Origin: Bryopsis sp. KO-2023
Lineage: Eukaryota > Chlorophyta > Ulvophyceae > Bryopsidales > Bryopsidaceae
Direction of reading: 5' to 3'
DNA length: 64,000 nucleotides
NCBI GenBank assembly: GCA_030272585.1
Contig: BSYQ01000012.1
Coordinates: 558,001-622,000, forward strand
The position numbers and the translations under genes were made by a program. Under the pieces are notes generated by a model. That model did not search any database and was not told the origin of the DNA. It saw nothing but the letters and a program-made list of their open reading frames with translations. This document shows, one piece after another, positions 12,317 through 24,040 of the stretch. Position 1 is the stretch's first letter. Each line of letters begins with the position of its first letter.

Positions 12317-13137
12317 ATGAGAAAGCGGAACCTGTGGGTTCTGTTCGTGTTGGTGTTTATCGGTGGATCAGCACATGCACATGGAAAACCAGGCGAAGGT
12401 GGGCTTTGACTCGGACAATGAATGCAAAACTTTCCAACACTTGAGCCTGTCACAGTGATTGCAGTGAGTTTCATTAAACATTCTATCATCAAAATAGAAA
12501 TACAGTCCGAAACTCATTATTCTCTGTTTATCCTGATCCCCGGCCCATGGCTGCCCAGATCTGCTGGGGTGCTCCACCACATACATTGGTTGAATCTGAT
12601 TTTGGGAGTTGATGCATGATGCATGCATGCATCGAGAATTCGTTAACTTTTTTAAGCGCCACACACTGGCTGCGTGCTGACCATCAAAATCAAATCAAAA
12701 ATTGTAGGCAATGTTTTTATTAACTGCAACAACAACAAAAACAAGAATCATGGTACATTGAGGAGCGTTATTTTTATTGCTGCCAGGCACAGATCGTCTC
12801 GGCAGCGAGATGCACAGAAAGCTCCAAGTAAGCTGAGGTCAACCCAATCAAACTTGCACATTGAACAATATCGATCGATTTCAATGTGTGGTTATAATCA
12901 GATGTATGTGTTGCGGCAAAAATCATGGAAAGGGATGAAATCTGCAAGTTGAGAGGTTCCCGTTAAAACAAAGACGGCAAGAAACGCAAGGAATTTTTCT
13001 ATTGACCAAGATTTTGAACCGTGTTGCGCAGGGAATTGCATTGTTTAAAGGGATTGGTGAAGCTCCACCAGACACTCCAGCAAACGCCGACACCACACCG
13101 GAGGCAACTCCTTCGGATCAAACCAATGGAGTGGACA

Positions 13138-13169
<32 letters not shown>

Positions 13170-16100
13170 GAACCAGTGTCAGCGATCGCCCCTGGTAAGC
13201 CAATCGACTCGATTACGCCAGCTCCCGAAGGTATGGTAGACTCCAATCCTGACCACCCAATCAAGATTGTGCACTGTCTCCTTGCGTATTGGTTGGATGT
13301 TGGTGAGTTGCGGACAGTCCATGCTATGATCTTGTTGCAGGCGGAATTCCAGACACTGAAATCGAACCCATTATCACCCTCGTTGTTGAGCTACAATTTG
13401 ACGCCCTCGATTCCGACAGCATCGCGTCTGACGAGGGCGCCCGCGAGGCTTTGACGTCCGGAATCGTTGAATCGATCTCGTCAGCCGCCAGAATCGGTAC
13501 CAAAGACGTCAGAGTCGTCGATGTACGAGATAACTCCACGATTTGGCGAGTGGAGATCGATCTGTTCGATGATTCGATCGATCCTGCTGCTCTGGCGGCC
13601 ACCCTCGAGGACAACCCTGGGGATGTTTTCACCAATTCTAGCTTTCTGAGGGCATTTGGGGTTCCTGATGGGACCGTTGTTGAAGCAACAATCCCCTTGC
13701 TATTTTCTGGAGAAAATCTGGACACACCGACTGATGAAACTCAATCCATGATTGACACGGTCGATATTGACCTGTCAGACACTGATGCCGAGTTATCGCT
13801 GGTCCCTGAACCAGATGAGGGTAGGTTGCGCAATGGGGTCGGATCGAATTCGTGGTGCCTGCCAACAGGGTAGTTCCAGTTGCTGAGTTTCGGAATATAC
13901 TCTGGTGGTGTTTGAAACAGAGCGGCTAGATGACATGGACTTGCCTGGTGAGTTTGATTTCCCTCCTCCTGCGGTTGAGACTGGGTCGGTGGAGCCCTCC
14001 GCTGAGCCGGACGTTGAGATAGACCTGGCTATCGACGATGCTGAATCAGGTGTGGTCCCACAACCTGACCTTGAAATTGGCCTCGATGATGGATTCCCGG
14101 AACCCGATGTTGACCAAACCTCCCAACCCGCTCAGGAAGGGGACCTCGATCCTGAATTAGAATCAATGGTCCCAGAACCTGAGCCCGAAATCGATCTCGA
14201 GGATGAAATAGACCCTTTCATTCCAGAACCTGAAGTAGAGTTTACCCTCGAGAGTCAAGTAGATGCGGAGGTCCCAGAACCTGAGTTTGAAATCGCTGTT
14301 GATGATGGGCTTGAAGGATTTTTCCCAGAGCCCGAGTCTGAGATCGATCTCGATGGTGAACTAGATGGTATCGCCCCTGAACCTGAGTCCGATTTTACCC
14401 TCGATGGTCAATTGGATGCTATCACCCCCGAACCTGAGTCTGAAATTGATCTCGATGAGGATCTAGATGGTGCAGCCCCTGAACCTGACTCAGATGTTAA
14501 CCTCGATGATGAATTTGATGCTGTCGCCCCCGAACCCGAGTCTGAAATTGATCTTGACCAAGAATTGGGTGTCATAGTCCCCGAACCTGAGTCTGACATC
14601 GATTTTGATGGTGATCTCGATGATGTTGCCCCTGAACCTGAGTCCGAAACCGATTTCGATGGTGAACTAGATGATGTGGCCCTGGAACCTGAGTCTGAAG
14701 CCAGTCTCGATAATGAATTTGATGCCGTCGCCCCTGAACCCGAGTCTGAAATCGATTTTGATGGTGATCTCAATGGTGTTGCCCCTGAACCTGAGTCTGA
14801 AACCAGCCTTGATGATGAATTTGATGGTCCCGGCCCCGAGTCTGAAATTGATCTTGACCAAGAATTGGGTGTCATAGTCCCCGAACCTGAGTCTGACATC
14901 GATTTTGATGGTGATCTCGATGGTGTTTCCCCCAAACCCGAGTCCGAAATCGATTTCGATGGTGAACTAGATGATGTGGCCCTGGAACCTGAGTCTGAAG
15001 CCAGTCTCGATAATGAATTTGATGCCGTCGCCCCTGAACCCGAGTCTGAAATCGATTTTGATGGTGATCTCAATGGTGTTGCCCCTGAACCTGAGTCTGA
15101 AACCAGCCTTGATGATGAATTTGATGGTCCCGGCCCCGAGTCTGAAATTGATCTTGACCAAGGATTGGACGTCGTAGTCCTAGAACCCGAGTCTGAAATT
15201 GATCTCGATGGTGATCTCGATGATGTTGCTCCTGAACCTGAGTCCGAAATCAATTTTGATGGGATTTTGGACGGTATCGCCCCTGAACCTGAGTCCGAAA
15301 TCGATTTTGATGGGATTTTGGATAGTGTCGTCCCTGAACCTGAGTCCGAAATTGATCTTGATGAATTGAGTGCTGTCACCCCTGAAATCGAGTCCGAAAT
15401 TGATCTTGATGATGATCTTGATGGTGTTGCTCCTGAACCTGAGTCTGACATCGATTTTGATGGTGATCTCGATGATGTTGCCCCTGAACCTGAGTCCGAA
15501 ATTAATCTTGATGGTGATCTCGATGGTGTTGCCCCTGAACCTGAGTCCGAAATTAATCTTGATGGTGATCTCGATGGTGTTGCCCCCGAATCCGATGTGG
15601 AAATCAATGTAGATATGGATGTGCTGGCACCAGAGCCTGATCCAGATATGCTACTCGATGTAGACATCATGGCGCCAAACCCAGACTTTGATCTATCAAT
15701 GAATATCGTTCCCCAAGAAGAAGAGGAAAATGTGGATGGCCTGGATGTATTCGATCAGGATATAAGTGGTGTGGGTTTGTTTTCCCCAGAGCCTGACATG
15801 GAATCCACCCGACGAAAAGTGAAGGTGGTGGTGCGACTCCCGGATCAGGATTTCGAATCAGTGGATGATGAGCAGAAGGAACGAATCAAAGCTGAGGCCC
15901 GGCAAGAGATTGCTGATGCTGCTGGGGTTGATGTGGATGATGTTAAGATTCTGGAGGTCAGGCCAGGGTCCATTATTGTCGAGGCCGAAGTCACGCTCCC
16001 TCCAGATGGCGCTGAAAGCGCAAAATCGGAAGATAGGTTGCAAAGCCTTGCTGAGGATCCAGGGTCGGTGGTGAGCCCAGAATTTCAAGACAGGTTCGGG

Positions 16101-18101
16101 GCAGTGGAGGTGACGCTGCCTGGAGTGGCTGCAGGATCCCAACCAGAAGATGAAACAGAGGTCATTCCGATTGCCTTCGATGAGATCGAGGATGTCGATG
16201 TGCCTGGAGCCGAATTGCCAGGGTTTACTCCATTAAGTGAGGATCCCTTGGCTCAAGTTGCTGACGAAGATGGAGATATGGAAGAAATTGCAACCCAGCA
16301 AGAACCAGTGCCGACTGAAGAGCCCGCCATGGAATTTCCAAAACCGGAAATTCAGGGTTTGTCTGAATTCCAGCCAGCTCCAGAGACTGAATTCGAAATA
16401 ATAGATGACTTGCCTGATATCGACACTCCCCTGGCTGAGGATTTGTCGTCTGACCTAGACATCTCACCTATCGAAGAGCTGGTCCCAGACTCTGAAGGTG
16501 CAGGCTTCGATGACTTGCCTGATATCGTCATTCCCGTGCCTGAGGATTTGGCTGACGATTTGCTGTTTGACCTGGACACCCCACCTGTCGAGGAGCTGAC
16601 GCCAGAGACTGAAGGTGAAGGCTTTGATGACTTGCCCGATATCACTACCCCAATGGCTGAGGATTTGCTGTCTGACCTGGACACCCCACCTATTGGAGAC
16701 CTGATCCCAGTGACCGAAGAGGAAGGCTTTGGACTGGATGTGGATGTCGACCCAGAAGGAATCGATAAGGTTCCTGCTGGGCTTCCTCCACAAGCTCCAG
16801 CGGATGCAGAAATATCAGGGACGGTGGAATTCGAGCTTCGTTTCAGAGATGCCGATTTTGGGGACTTCGTGGGCAGCAATAATGCCAGAGATGAGCTGGA
16901 AACCTTCATTAAATCCTCGATCTCGAAATACGCTGGCATCCAGCCAGAGGATGTGACTATGGACAGCATCAGGCCTGGATCGATCATTGTGAAGGCTACT
17001 GCCAGTCTGCGGGAGGGGCAGGATGTGAACCAGATCATAGATACGATTGTGGAACGACCCGACGAGGTTTTCAAAGGAAGCCGGTTTGGTATTCCAGAGG
17101 TGCAGACGTCCGGAGGCTCGCTTTTGATTTTGTCAGGGGGTGATGTGACAGCAAGCACAGGTGGAGTCCTGTTTGTACCGCCTCCGCCAGAAATTGAGGC
17201 GGTACAGCCGCCGGTACAGGCAGCCGTACCAGCGATGGAACCGGAGATTGCACCGTTGGGTTCAGAGCCTGATGATGAGATTACGGGTCAGGAAACGGTC
17301 CCTGATTTTGAAACCCTGAGTTCAGTGGAGGAGATTGTTGTACCTGGTGTGGAGCTGATGGTGCCTGAACCCGATGTTGAGTTGGGGGAGGGTTTTTCGG
17401 CTCAGGAAATAGATATCCTCAAAGAACCGAGGGCTGAGGAAATTGATGAAACATTGATCGAGGGTCTGGCAAAAGCACCAGATGCTGGAGCAGTCGATTC
17501 AGACAGCCCCAGTTTTATGAACAATGAAACTGATATTCGGGCAAACAGTGCTGATCATCAGGTAAAGTCTTGCTTCTCTTTACAGTTCAGAGTTTCTTGT
17601 TCCTTTCTTTTTTTTTTTTTTGGGGGGGGGGGAGATATATTCGGGGGGCTGTTTGAATTAGCGCGGCCTCGTCAAATAAAGGAAAGCCTTGCTTCTGTAC
17701 TTCTGTACTTCTGTACTTTACAATTCTGAGTTTTTTGTTCCTTTGTTTGGTGGAGTGGGGGGGAAGATGTTTTTGGGGTGCCGGTGCTGGTTGTTTTGCC
17801 TGCAAGCAAAAATACTCCTATGCTCCAGAAAAAATCGTGTCTTTTCAAAGACGACAAATCACTTGATTGTTTTTGGATATGTTGGTTGCGTCTGTGATCG
17901 ATCCCCCCTTGTTCACTGAAGGGATCATTCGATAACTCAGTTGACACCAGAACTCCAGTATCTTTTGTGAGGCAATGGATGTCAAGATATTGACGTGGCG
18001 CGCCCCCCTTTGTGTTCTTGTCTTGTCATTTGCAGGGTTTCGTGCTCGTGAATTTGCTTACAGTAGGAGTTAGCCTATTGATATGTCGAATGATGGCTTG
18101 A
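12317..18101 (+). CDS. Large secreted acidic repeat protein with three or four SEA-like domains and C-terminal hydrophobic anchor
   Basis: Six exons give about 1509 residues: 12317-12398, 12787-12827, 13011-13230, 13341-13820, 13921-17561 and 18036-18101. All phases close. Alternative phase-neutral sites exist at 13032 (acceptor) and 13194 (donor). Residues 1-21 (MRKRNLWVLFVLVFIGGSAHA) are a signal peptide with an Ala-X-Ala cleavage site. A 10-proline run follows, then a divergent SEA-like domain (~119-225), acidic tandem repeats (~351-848, EPESEIDLDGDLDGVAP type), a second domain (~906-1010, VRPGSIIV), three repeats of a TPPVEELTPETEGEGFDDLP type, a third domain (~1241-1340, IRPGSIIV) and a terminal hydrophobic helix (FVLVNLLTVGVSLLI). 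The architecture recalls membrane mucins: repeat region, SEA domains, anchor. Exon phases match the divergent paralogue. Function in wall, matrix or mineral binding is inference. Confidence 0.8.
13141..13170 (+). repeat. CCG microsatellite encoding polyproline
   Basis: Ten consecutive proline codons, nearly all CCG, lie in the third exon of the plus-strand acidic protein just before the first SEA-like domain. Length polymorphism is likely. Confidence 0.9.
14150..15640 (+). repeat. Coding tandem repeat, ~60-bp unit with 300-bp higher-order units
   Basis: The unit encodes about 20 residues of the type APEPESEIDLDGDLDGV. On top of this, 14538-14837 and 14838-15137 are nearly identical 300-bp blocks (five units each), and a third begins at 15138. 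The near identity of the two blocks shows a recent duplication, while the flanking units are more diverged. The antisense frame also stays open (Ser-rich) but is a shadow of codon bias. Confidence 0.9.
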
Positions 18102-18871
18102 CAAAGGGGGGTCGACACCCCCCCCCCTCTCCAAATGCAGAAAAGTGGGAAAAAAAGTATCAATTTTGTTGTAGGGTTGTTTCTGTGTATGTCTGCATGG
18201 GTTGCAAATCAAGAATGAAGTTGAATCAAGTGAAATAACGTTTGCAAGTTTGGGTTGTTTCTTTGTATGTCTGCATGGGTTGCAAATCAAGAATTGAGTT
18301 GAATCAAGTGAAATAACATTTGCAAGTTTGGGTGGTTTCGGATGACAATATTTTATTTTATTTTTTTGGGGGGGGGTAGGTTGGGAACTAAAATACCTGC
18401 ATTTGCACATTTATCTATCAAAAAAAGAAAGGAAAAAAAAACAGAATCGGTTCTGTTTTTTAATTTTCTTTCCACACGCACTCCTTATTGGTCAAAGATT
18501 GGGGACAATGTTTCATTGGATTGGCTGGAGTGGGAAGTAAAGAATTCCGTGCATAAATCGAAAAAAGATTGGAAAGCTATCGTCCAACAAATCAGGGAAA
18601 AAATTAAAATATATATATAAAAAAACAGAAGAGGTAATTTGTTGTAATTCATCTGAAATCGTTTCTTCTCAGGTTGTGTGTGTCTGCGTGTTTAATTTTT
18701 GGTTTGGTTTGGTTGGTTTTCCTTCCTCCCCGATTCTTTCATAATCATAATCATAATTACAACCCACAGCAAAAGAGAGCCATCACCCTCTATGATGCTG
18801 GAACAAAGACAAAAAGGAAAGAAAAGAAAGAGAAAAACAAAAAAAAAAAAACAAAAACAAAAAAAAAAACC
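18102..18871. other. Intergenic, tandem repeat and poly-G/poly-T tracts
   Basis: Downstream of the acidic-protein gene. It holds the 78-bp tandem repeat listed separately and runs of C, G, T and A. No gene recognised. Confidence 0.5.
18174..18339 (+). repeat. 78-bp tandem duplication
   Basis: The unit starting GGGTTGTTTCTGTGTATG at 18174 recurs at 18252 with few changes, and a third partial unit follows near 18330. Non-coding. Confidence 0.85.
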
Positions 18872-19168
18872 TTAGGATTGTAAACCTGCTGAACGTATTG
18901 AAGCCATTTTGCTGATAACTAAAGCTAATTTGCCCGATGGCACCCTACTAAAAAGATCCTTGGGATTAGCCCATCGAAAAACATCTGAATGCAAAGAACG
19001 AAAGGAAGAATAAAAAGGACATTCAAAAAGAAAATGCCGTTCCGATTCTTTCAGGTCGATTTCAAATACAAAAAGTCCGAAAGAAGGATGGGTGGACCCC
19101 CAAAAAAAAACAAAATTAATTTTCTGGGAAAAGCGGCGACAGAGAATAGGGGAAACTAAACCAAACAA
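18872..19168 (-). mobile_element. LINE reverse transcriptase C-terminal fragment (zinc-binding tail)
   Basis: The minus-strand frame contains KESERHFLFECPFYSSFRSL, which matches the conserved E-x-E-x-H-x-L-F-x-C-P-x-Y region after the reverse transcriptase of plant-type LINE ORF2 (zf-RVT). Only the 3' end is present: no reverse transcriptase core, endonuclease or poly-A tail boundary was identified. It is a truncated relic of a non-LTR element. Confidence 0.6.
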
Positions 19169-19169
19169 A

Positions 19170-21470
19170 AAAAAGGGGAAAGCAAAGACCTCCGTTCAAT
19201 CGGTTCGTGCGTATGTCGGTCGAACCCCTAATTTCTGTCACGTGGGAGAATCGTGTGCGGAAAATGGCACAATGATTTCATTCCCGAATGCGTCATGGCA
19301 TCGACCAAGCCCCGTGGTTTGATTTCCCGATTCGCATTGCGTTGAGAAAAGAAAAACAAACAAACATCAATTTTTTTTTGGAGAAAAGAAAGCATTGGTC
19401 GTAAGCATTCGTCTCTTCGGTTTCCTCTCGCACAATCAAAGCAAGACGAGAGTCATGGTCAAGAGTCCGTCACAGTATTTACCCATCTTTTCAAGTTTGC
19501 TTCCAACTTCAACCCAGTCCTAAACAAACGACACGTACCTTTTCAATTTCTTCGAGTCTTCTCGTAAGCTTTTCTTCGATTCTATCCATCCAAGCCTCGA
19601 GCAGTGAAAAACGCATCTTTCTTTTGACAACACCACAAAATCATGTCATCATCATTTAAGTCTCTTGTCTTATTGTTTGGTTTTTAAAGATTGTTTCTTT
19701 TCAGTGAATTTTGCTGACCAATTTAATTTGGACAAGTTTAATGATGAGTTTTTTTACTCTTCAATGTTTTTTTTTGTGGATCTTGCTGGGGTGTTCTTCC
19801 CAAAAGGGTTTTGCTGGCTACATTTTTATTTCCACTTGTACTTTGGAGATATGATGCTTTTCAATAACATTTGAAAGTGTAACAAGAAGTGTAACAAGAT
19901 TTTTGACATTCAAGCTCCCTTCACCAAGGCACTATATTTCACTCACACCAAAAATATATGTTTCTGAGGCTCCAGCACATTGACGTTCCATCCATACTGA
20001 AAAGCAAGAAAAGTGATTCCCCTTTCATTTTGGGACAGTTTTGGTTTAATTTTATATTCACCTCCAACATTCGTCTTTGCCAAGACAGGCTGAAGTCCAG
20101 CCCATGGACGTCTTCCATTGTTCCTTCAACACTCGAATTCTAACCACTGTTCTGTTCGAATCGACTTGACGAGTGTGCAGCTATGATAACCATATGAAAG
20201 TATACACGCTGATTTTCTTGAACGGAAAGTTTTGGAATCGATACAAATATCACCAATTTTGCCTATATGGGCTGTACCTCGTGTGCAGCAAGTATGCTTG
20301 AGCTGTCCCTGGGCAAAAAATTGAACGTTATCGTGAACATGCACGTTTTCCAATCAACGTTTTTGTTTTTTTTGCTCCTTTTGTTCGTTTTTGTTTTCCC
20401 ACCATTTTTCCAGTGAATGTCTGAAAGTTTTTGTTTTTGTTTTGTCAAACTTCTCTGCATTTTACTTCCCAAAAAACTATCTTCTACATTTCTGTTTGTT
20501 TTCCTCATTGAAAGGCCAAGTTTATGTACATGTGCAATTGATACAACAAGTAGGCTGACCTGCGTTAAACTTTGGTTTTTTCAGGAGGTTTTTTAGTCGT
20601 GAATGTTTGTTTAAGAGAACAACGATGCGAACTCCACCACAATGAGCTTTGGGAACAAGCTAGCGATTCAGGATCAAGCGAAAGCAAAATATGAACAAGT
20701 CTGCGCTGAAAGTTACCAAATTTAACTTTTCATTTTTTAGTTTTTCTTTGTATACAAAGAATTTGCTTCTTGGAAAATCTGAGTCTGTCGGGATTCCGCT
20801 GTCAGTGAGTCTCAAGTGTTAAGGGGTTTTGGTCGATCGACCCATACTGCTTTTCAGAATCAACCTAATCTCTGTTGGTGAATTCGAAAAGAAAGAATTG
20901 AAATCATTACTGTTAAGGGTTTAGGGGCCTTGTCGGTAAAAATAGAGAGGAGAGGGCTAACCATTGATTTTAAAAAAGATCAAGTGAACACGTGATACAG
21001 CCGCTCCCAAGAGATATGAAAATGGAATAAACAAAAAATACATGGAAATTACAGAAAAATAATGTAAGAATGGACACAATGAGCGGCCTCAAGAAAACAT
21101 TTCGCTGGGGCTGTCCACCAGCCCCAGGGGCCTTCTCAAGTGTAAACAGATTCCTAAGACGCCAAAAAATTCCTAACCGTCCATGTCCCCAATGCGACAC
21201 AGTAAACCTAAATTCCCCTCTAACCACATGAAACAGTCGGCCGACGATCAAACCTCTGCTTGGATCGTACCCTTTCTATGGTCATCACCAAAAACAGAAG
21301 GAAAAAAAAACACCTTTCCCTCATTAGTTTGAAGGAGACAAAACAACATATCAGCTCCCTTTCCATGCATGCATGCAGACCCCGATCTCACAAGCAACCA
21401 AAAAGAAGCAAGACAAAAAGAAGGGAGGGTAGGGGTTCAGATCAATGAATAAAGATATTTGTTTTTCACG
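19170..21470. other. Mostly unassigned DNA
   Basis: Apart from the small exon-like block at 19539-19614, short T-rich and A-rich frames only. No protein domain, RNA gene or long repeat was recognised across 19.6-21.4 kb. Confidence 0.5.
19539..19614 (-). pseudogene. Stray copy of an exon of the coiled-coil gene at 26.5-53 kb
   Basis: The minus strand reads MRFSLLEAWMDRIEEKLTRR, then LEEIEK and a GTACGT donor. It is a clear relative of the exon at 51701-51624 (MRFSLLEARVDEIDGRLTSR, then IAELEE and GTATGT). A further possible exon (DWVEVGSKLEKM) follows at about 19520-19485. The rest of the gene is not visible here, so this is a partial duplicate or an exon of a diverged paralogue. Confidence 0.45.
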
Positions 21471-21473
21471 ATA

Positions 21474-24040
21474 TCATCGATTGTACCCCTCCCCAAGGGT
21501 CTTGATCGAGCTGCAATTGCCCTGTGGGCAAGTTTCCTCATCGCAGGTCCCCCCATATTTTCCCCTCTGCAGCCAAGCTTTCAATTCTTTCCAGACCAAC
21601 CCGCACAGCATGACACCAGCAGCAAAGGAACAGGCCGCCAGCATGGAAAACACTCTGTCGAAATTTCCTTTCCCTTTTCCAGAAAGCAACACTCCAGTGA
21701 TGGTGGGTCCAACGGCGGCCCCCACAGAACCCATCCCACCAATGATCGCGGTCACAGTAGATAAAGCCCGCTCGTTATGCTGGAGCGACTCGTGAGATCC
21801 CAGGTCAGCAGAGACTGCTGTAGTGATCAAGGCAAAAGGCCCATGCACACATATACCAGTCAACAAGAGCAGCACAGCGTTCAGCCACAAAGAAACATGG
21901 CCGATCAGGTTGTACAAATACAGGGAGGGAATCGCCAAGAGTGCGAACGCCGTGGAGACAGACGCACTCGACTGCGTCAAGTCTGACAAATAACCGGTCA
22001 AGAGAGCCCCAATGGCACTGGCGACATCAAAGATAGTCGATAAAGCGGTCGCTTCCTCCACAGAGAGGCTCCTGCCTTGAATGCAAGTGGAGGTCGCGTA
22101 GAAGGGGAGCCAAAATATGAATGTGTAAGCCACCAATTTGCTGCAGAACAGCGAGAGAGCAAACGGAAGGACTCCAGGAATGCACCACGCACGAAAGAAC
22201 CCAATGCTTTTGGGCTGTGCATTTGCAGTCTGAAATGAAACATACATCCCCACTCTCAAACGAAAAAAGACCAAGAATTATCTCGCGCGAATGCATCCCA
22301 GCCAACCTCTCGTGTGTGGGTCAATTCGGGCAGAGATGCAACTCACCGAGAATGAGTCGCTTGCAGGGAGCAAAGGTGCCCGAATTGAGTCCTCAGCGAC
22401 CCCATCGCCCCCCTTTCGCTCGAGTGCGTTTATTTTGGGCTCGGCAAGGCCAACATCAGCAGGGTGCACCACCAGAAAACACCAAATGAACACGCCCGCT
22501 GCAGCTATCAACAGCCCAAGAAGGAGGAAACACCATCCCCAGCCGTAAGTCAGCACTGATGCCGACATCAGCGACCCGACGATGCTTCCCAGAGGGCTGT
22601 GGGCAGTCCACAGCCCCATAGCCAATCCTCTCTTGCCCTTTGTGAACCAATGTGCGACGATCGCCACAACTACTGGCCATCCAGTGCTTTGAAACAGCCC
22701 TGACAAGATCTGCAACACCATAGATCGATAAATTGATGCTGGCATGAAGAGTTAAGAGACCCCAATTGAAGAGCATGGTGTTTCAGCCATAATGCAATCT
22801 CATTTAATGATGCTTTGCTGATTAAGTAAAAAAATAGGGTCGAGGAATAGCGCACCTGACCCAAGACATAGAACCAAGTGTTGTGGATGTTTTTGAAATA
22901 TCCGAAGGACACGAGGATCGATGCAGCCCCGCTTCCCAACATTCCTGTCAAAACACGTTTGGAGTTTGAGAAGAATCTATTTTAGGAATAAACATCTGCT
23001 GTTCGGGAAAAGCAGTTTTTGGTGGGGGTAGGTGTTTGTTTTGTACAAGATGTGGCTGTTTTGGGGCAGTTGGCACCCTTTTCGTCCTGATCAATCGGAT
23101 TAATGGGTTTGGGTGCTGTTGTTTAAAAGCGTGATAGGTTAGGGAGTGAAAAGGGGTATACAAAGCATGGCATCGTCAGTGCATGAACATGCTGTGTTTT
23201 TTTTAAATCAATGGGTACATGACAACTTGTTGCGCTCACCAATCAGAAGAAAATGACGAGGATCTACCTGATCCGCAATATGTCCAGAGATCATGCCTCC
23301 TACTGCATAGGCTGACAGAAAAGCCAGATCAACATCCCCCAGCCTCATCTGCTCATGGCAGAATAAACAAGAGAATAAACAGAGCTCATGTCACAGAATT
23401 TCTTGGGACTCCATCAAATGTGCAACAAGCGCAAACGTACTTGGCCCTTTTCGCCATTGAAAGGCTTCCACTCAGGGGTGGGCTCCTTGGAATCGATTGC
23501 CGCTGGAGAAGTCCCACCACACCAAGCGCCTCCAGATTTTTCTGGGTGGTGGAGTACCCTGAGTTGCAAGCCCCCCAAACATACATTCACCACTTTGCTT
23601 CAGATCGCACTTGAGCTTGGAATTTTTGGCCAGATGCATCTAACGTACGACTCACGGTTTCACAATGCTGATCGGCCTTCTCGCTGCATTGTAGGAGGCA
23701 TATGCCAAGAATGTGAGGCCAATAACCTGAACAAAACACACACACACACGGTAAGGCTGCAACCCAAGCGCAAGTCATTCTGGGAGTGACAAGCGTTCCT
23801 CTGGTGTGAAAAACATTCCTTATTTTCATTCAAGCGAACTTTTATCCCATCTTCAAGTTTTGGGGGTACGTTTCCCTGCCTCACCAGATTCCTGTAGGTC
23901 TGCAAACCGAACTTTTTGCCGGAAAAATGGTGCAGAGCTCGCAGGCCAGGTCCAACACTTGCCACTGCTTCCCTATGATTTGCAGTGGCACCGACATGGA
24001 CGATGGGCCTGTGATGTTTGATATCGGAATCACTTATCTC
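21474..24040 (-). CDS. Glycerol-3-phosphate permease-like MFS transporter (SLC37/G3Pp family)
   Basis: Exons on the minus strand are (~24040)-23885, 23726-23656, 23558-23441, 23348-23240, 22944-22856, 22709-22347 and 22229-21474. Phases close from the second exon on. The first exon is open upstream and its start was not found, so the N-terminus is missing. Diagnostic blocks are GLTFLAYASYNAARRPISIV, AFLSAYAVGGMISGHIADQ, GLFQSTGWPVVVAIVAHWF, KLVAYTFIFWLPFYATSTCI and LITTAVSADLGSHESLQHNE. They follow the plant G3Pp/SLC37 order, with 12 expected membrane helices in two halves joined by a soluble loop encoded around 22400. The family exchanges organophosphates for phosphate across membranes. Which substrate and membrane apply here cannot be told from the sequence. 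Confidence 0.85.

Noticed and set aside
14408-15670. Minus-strand 420-codon Ser-rich open frame
   Set aside because: Antisense shadow of the 60-bp acidic tandem repeat in the plus-strand gene.
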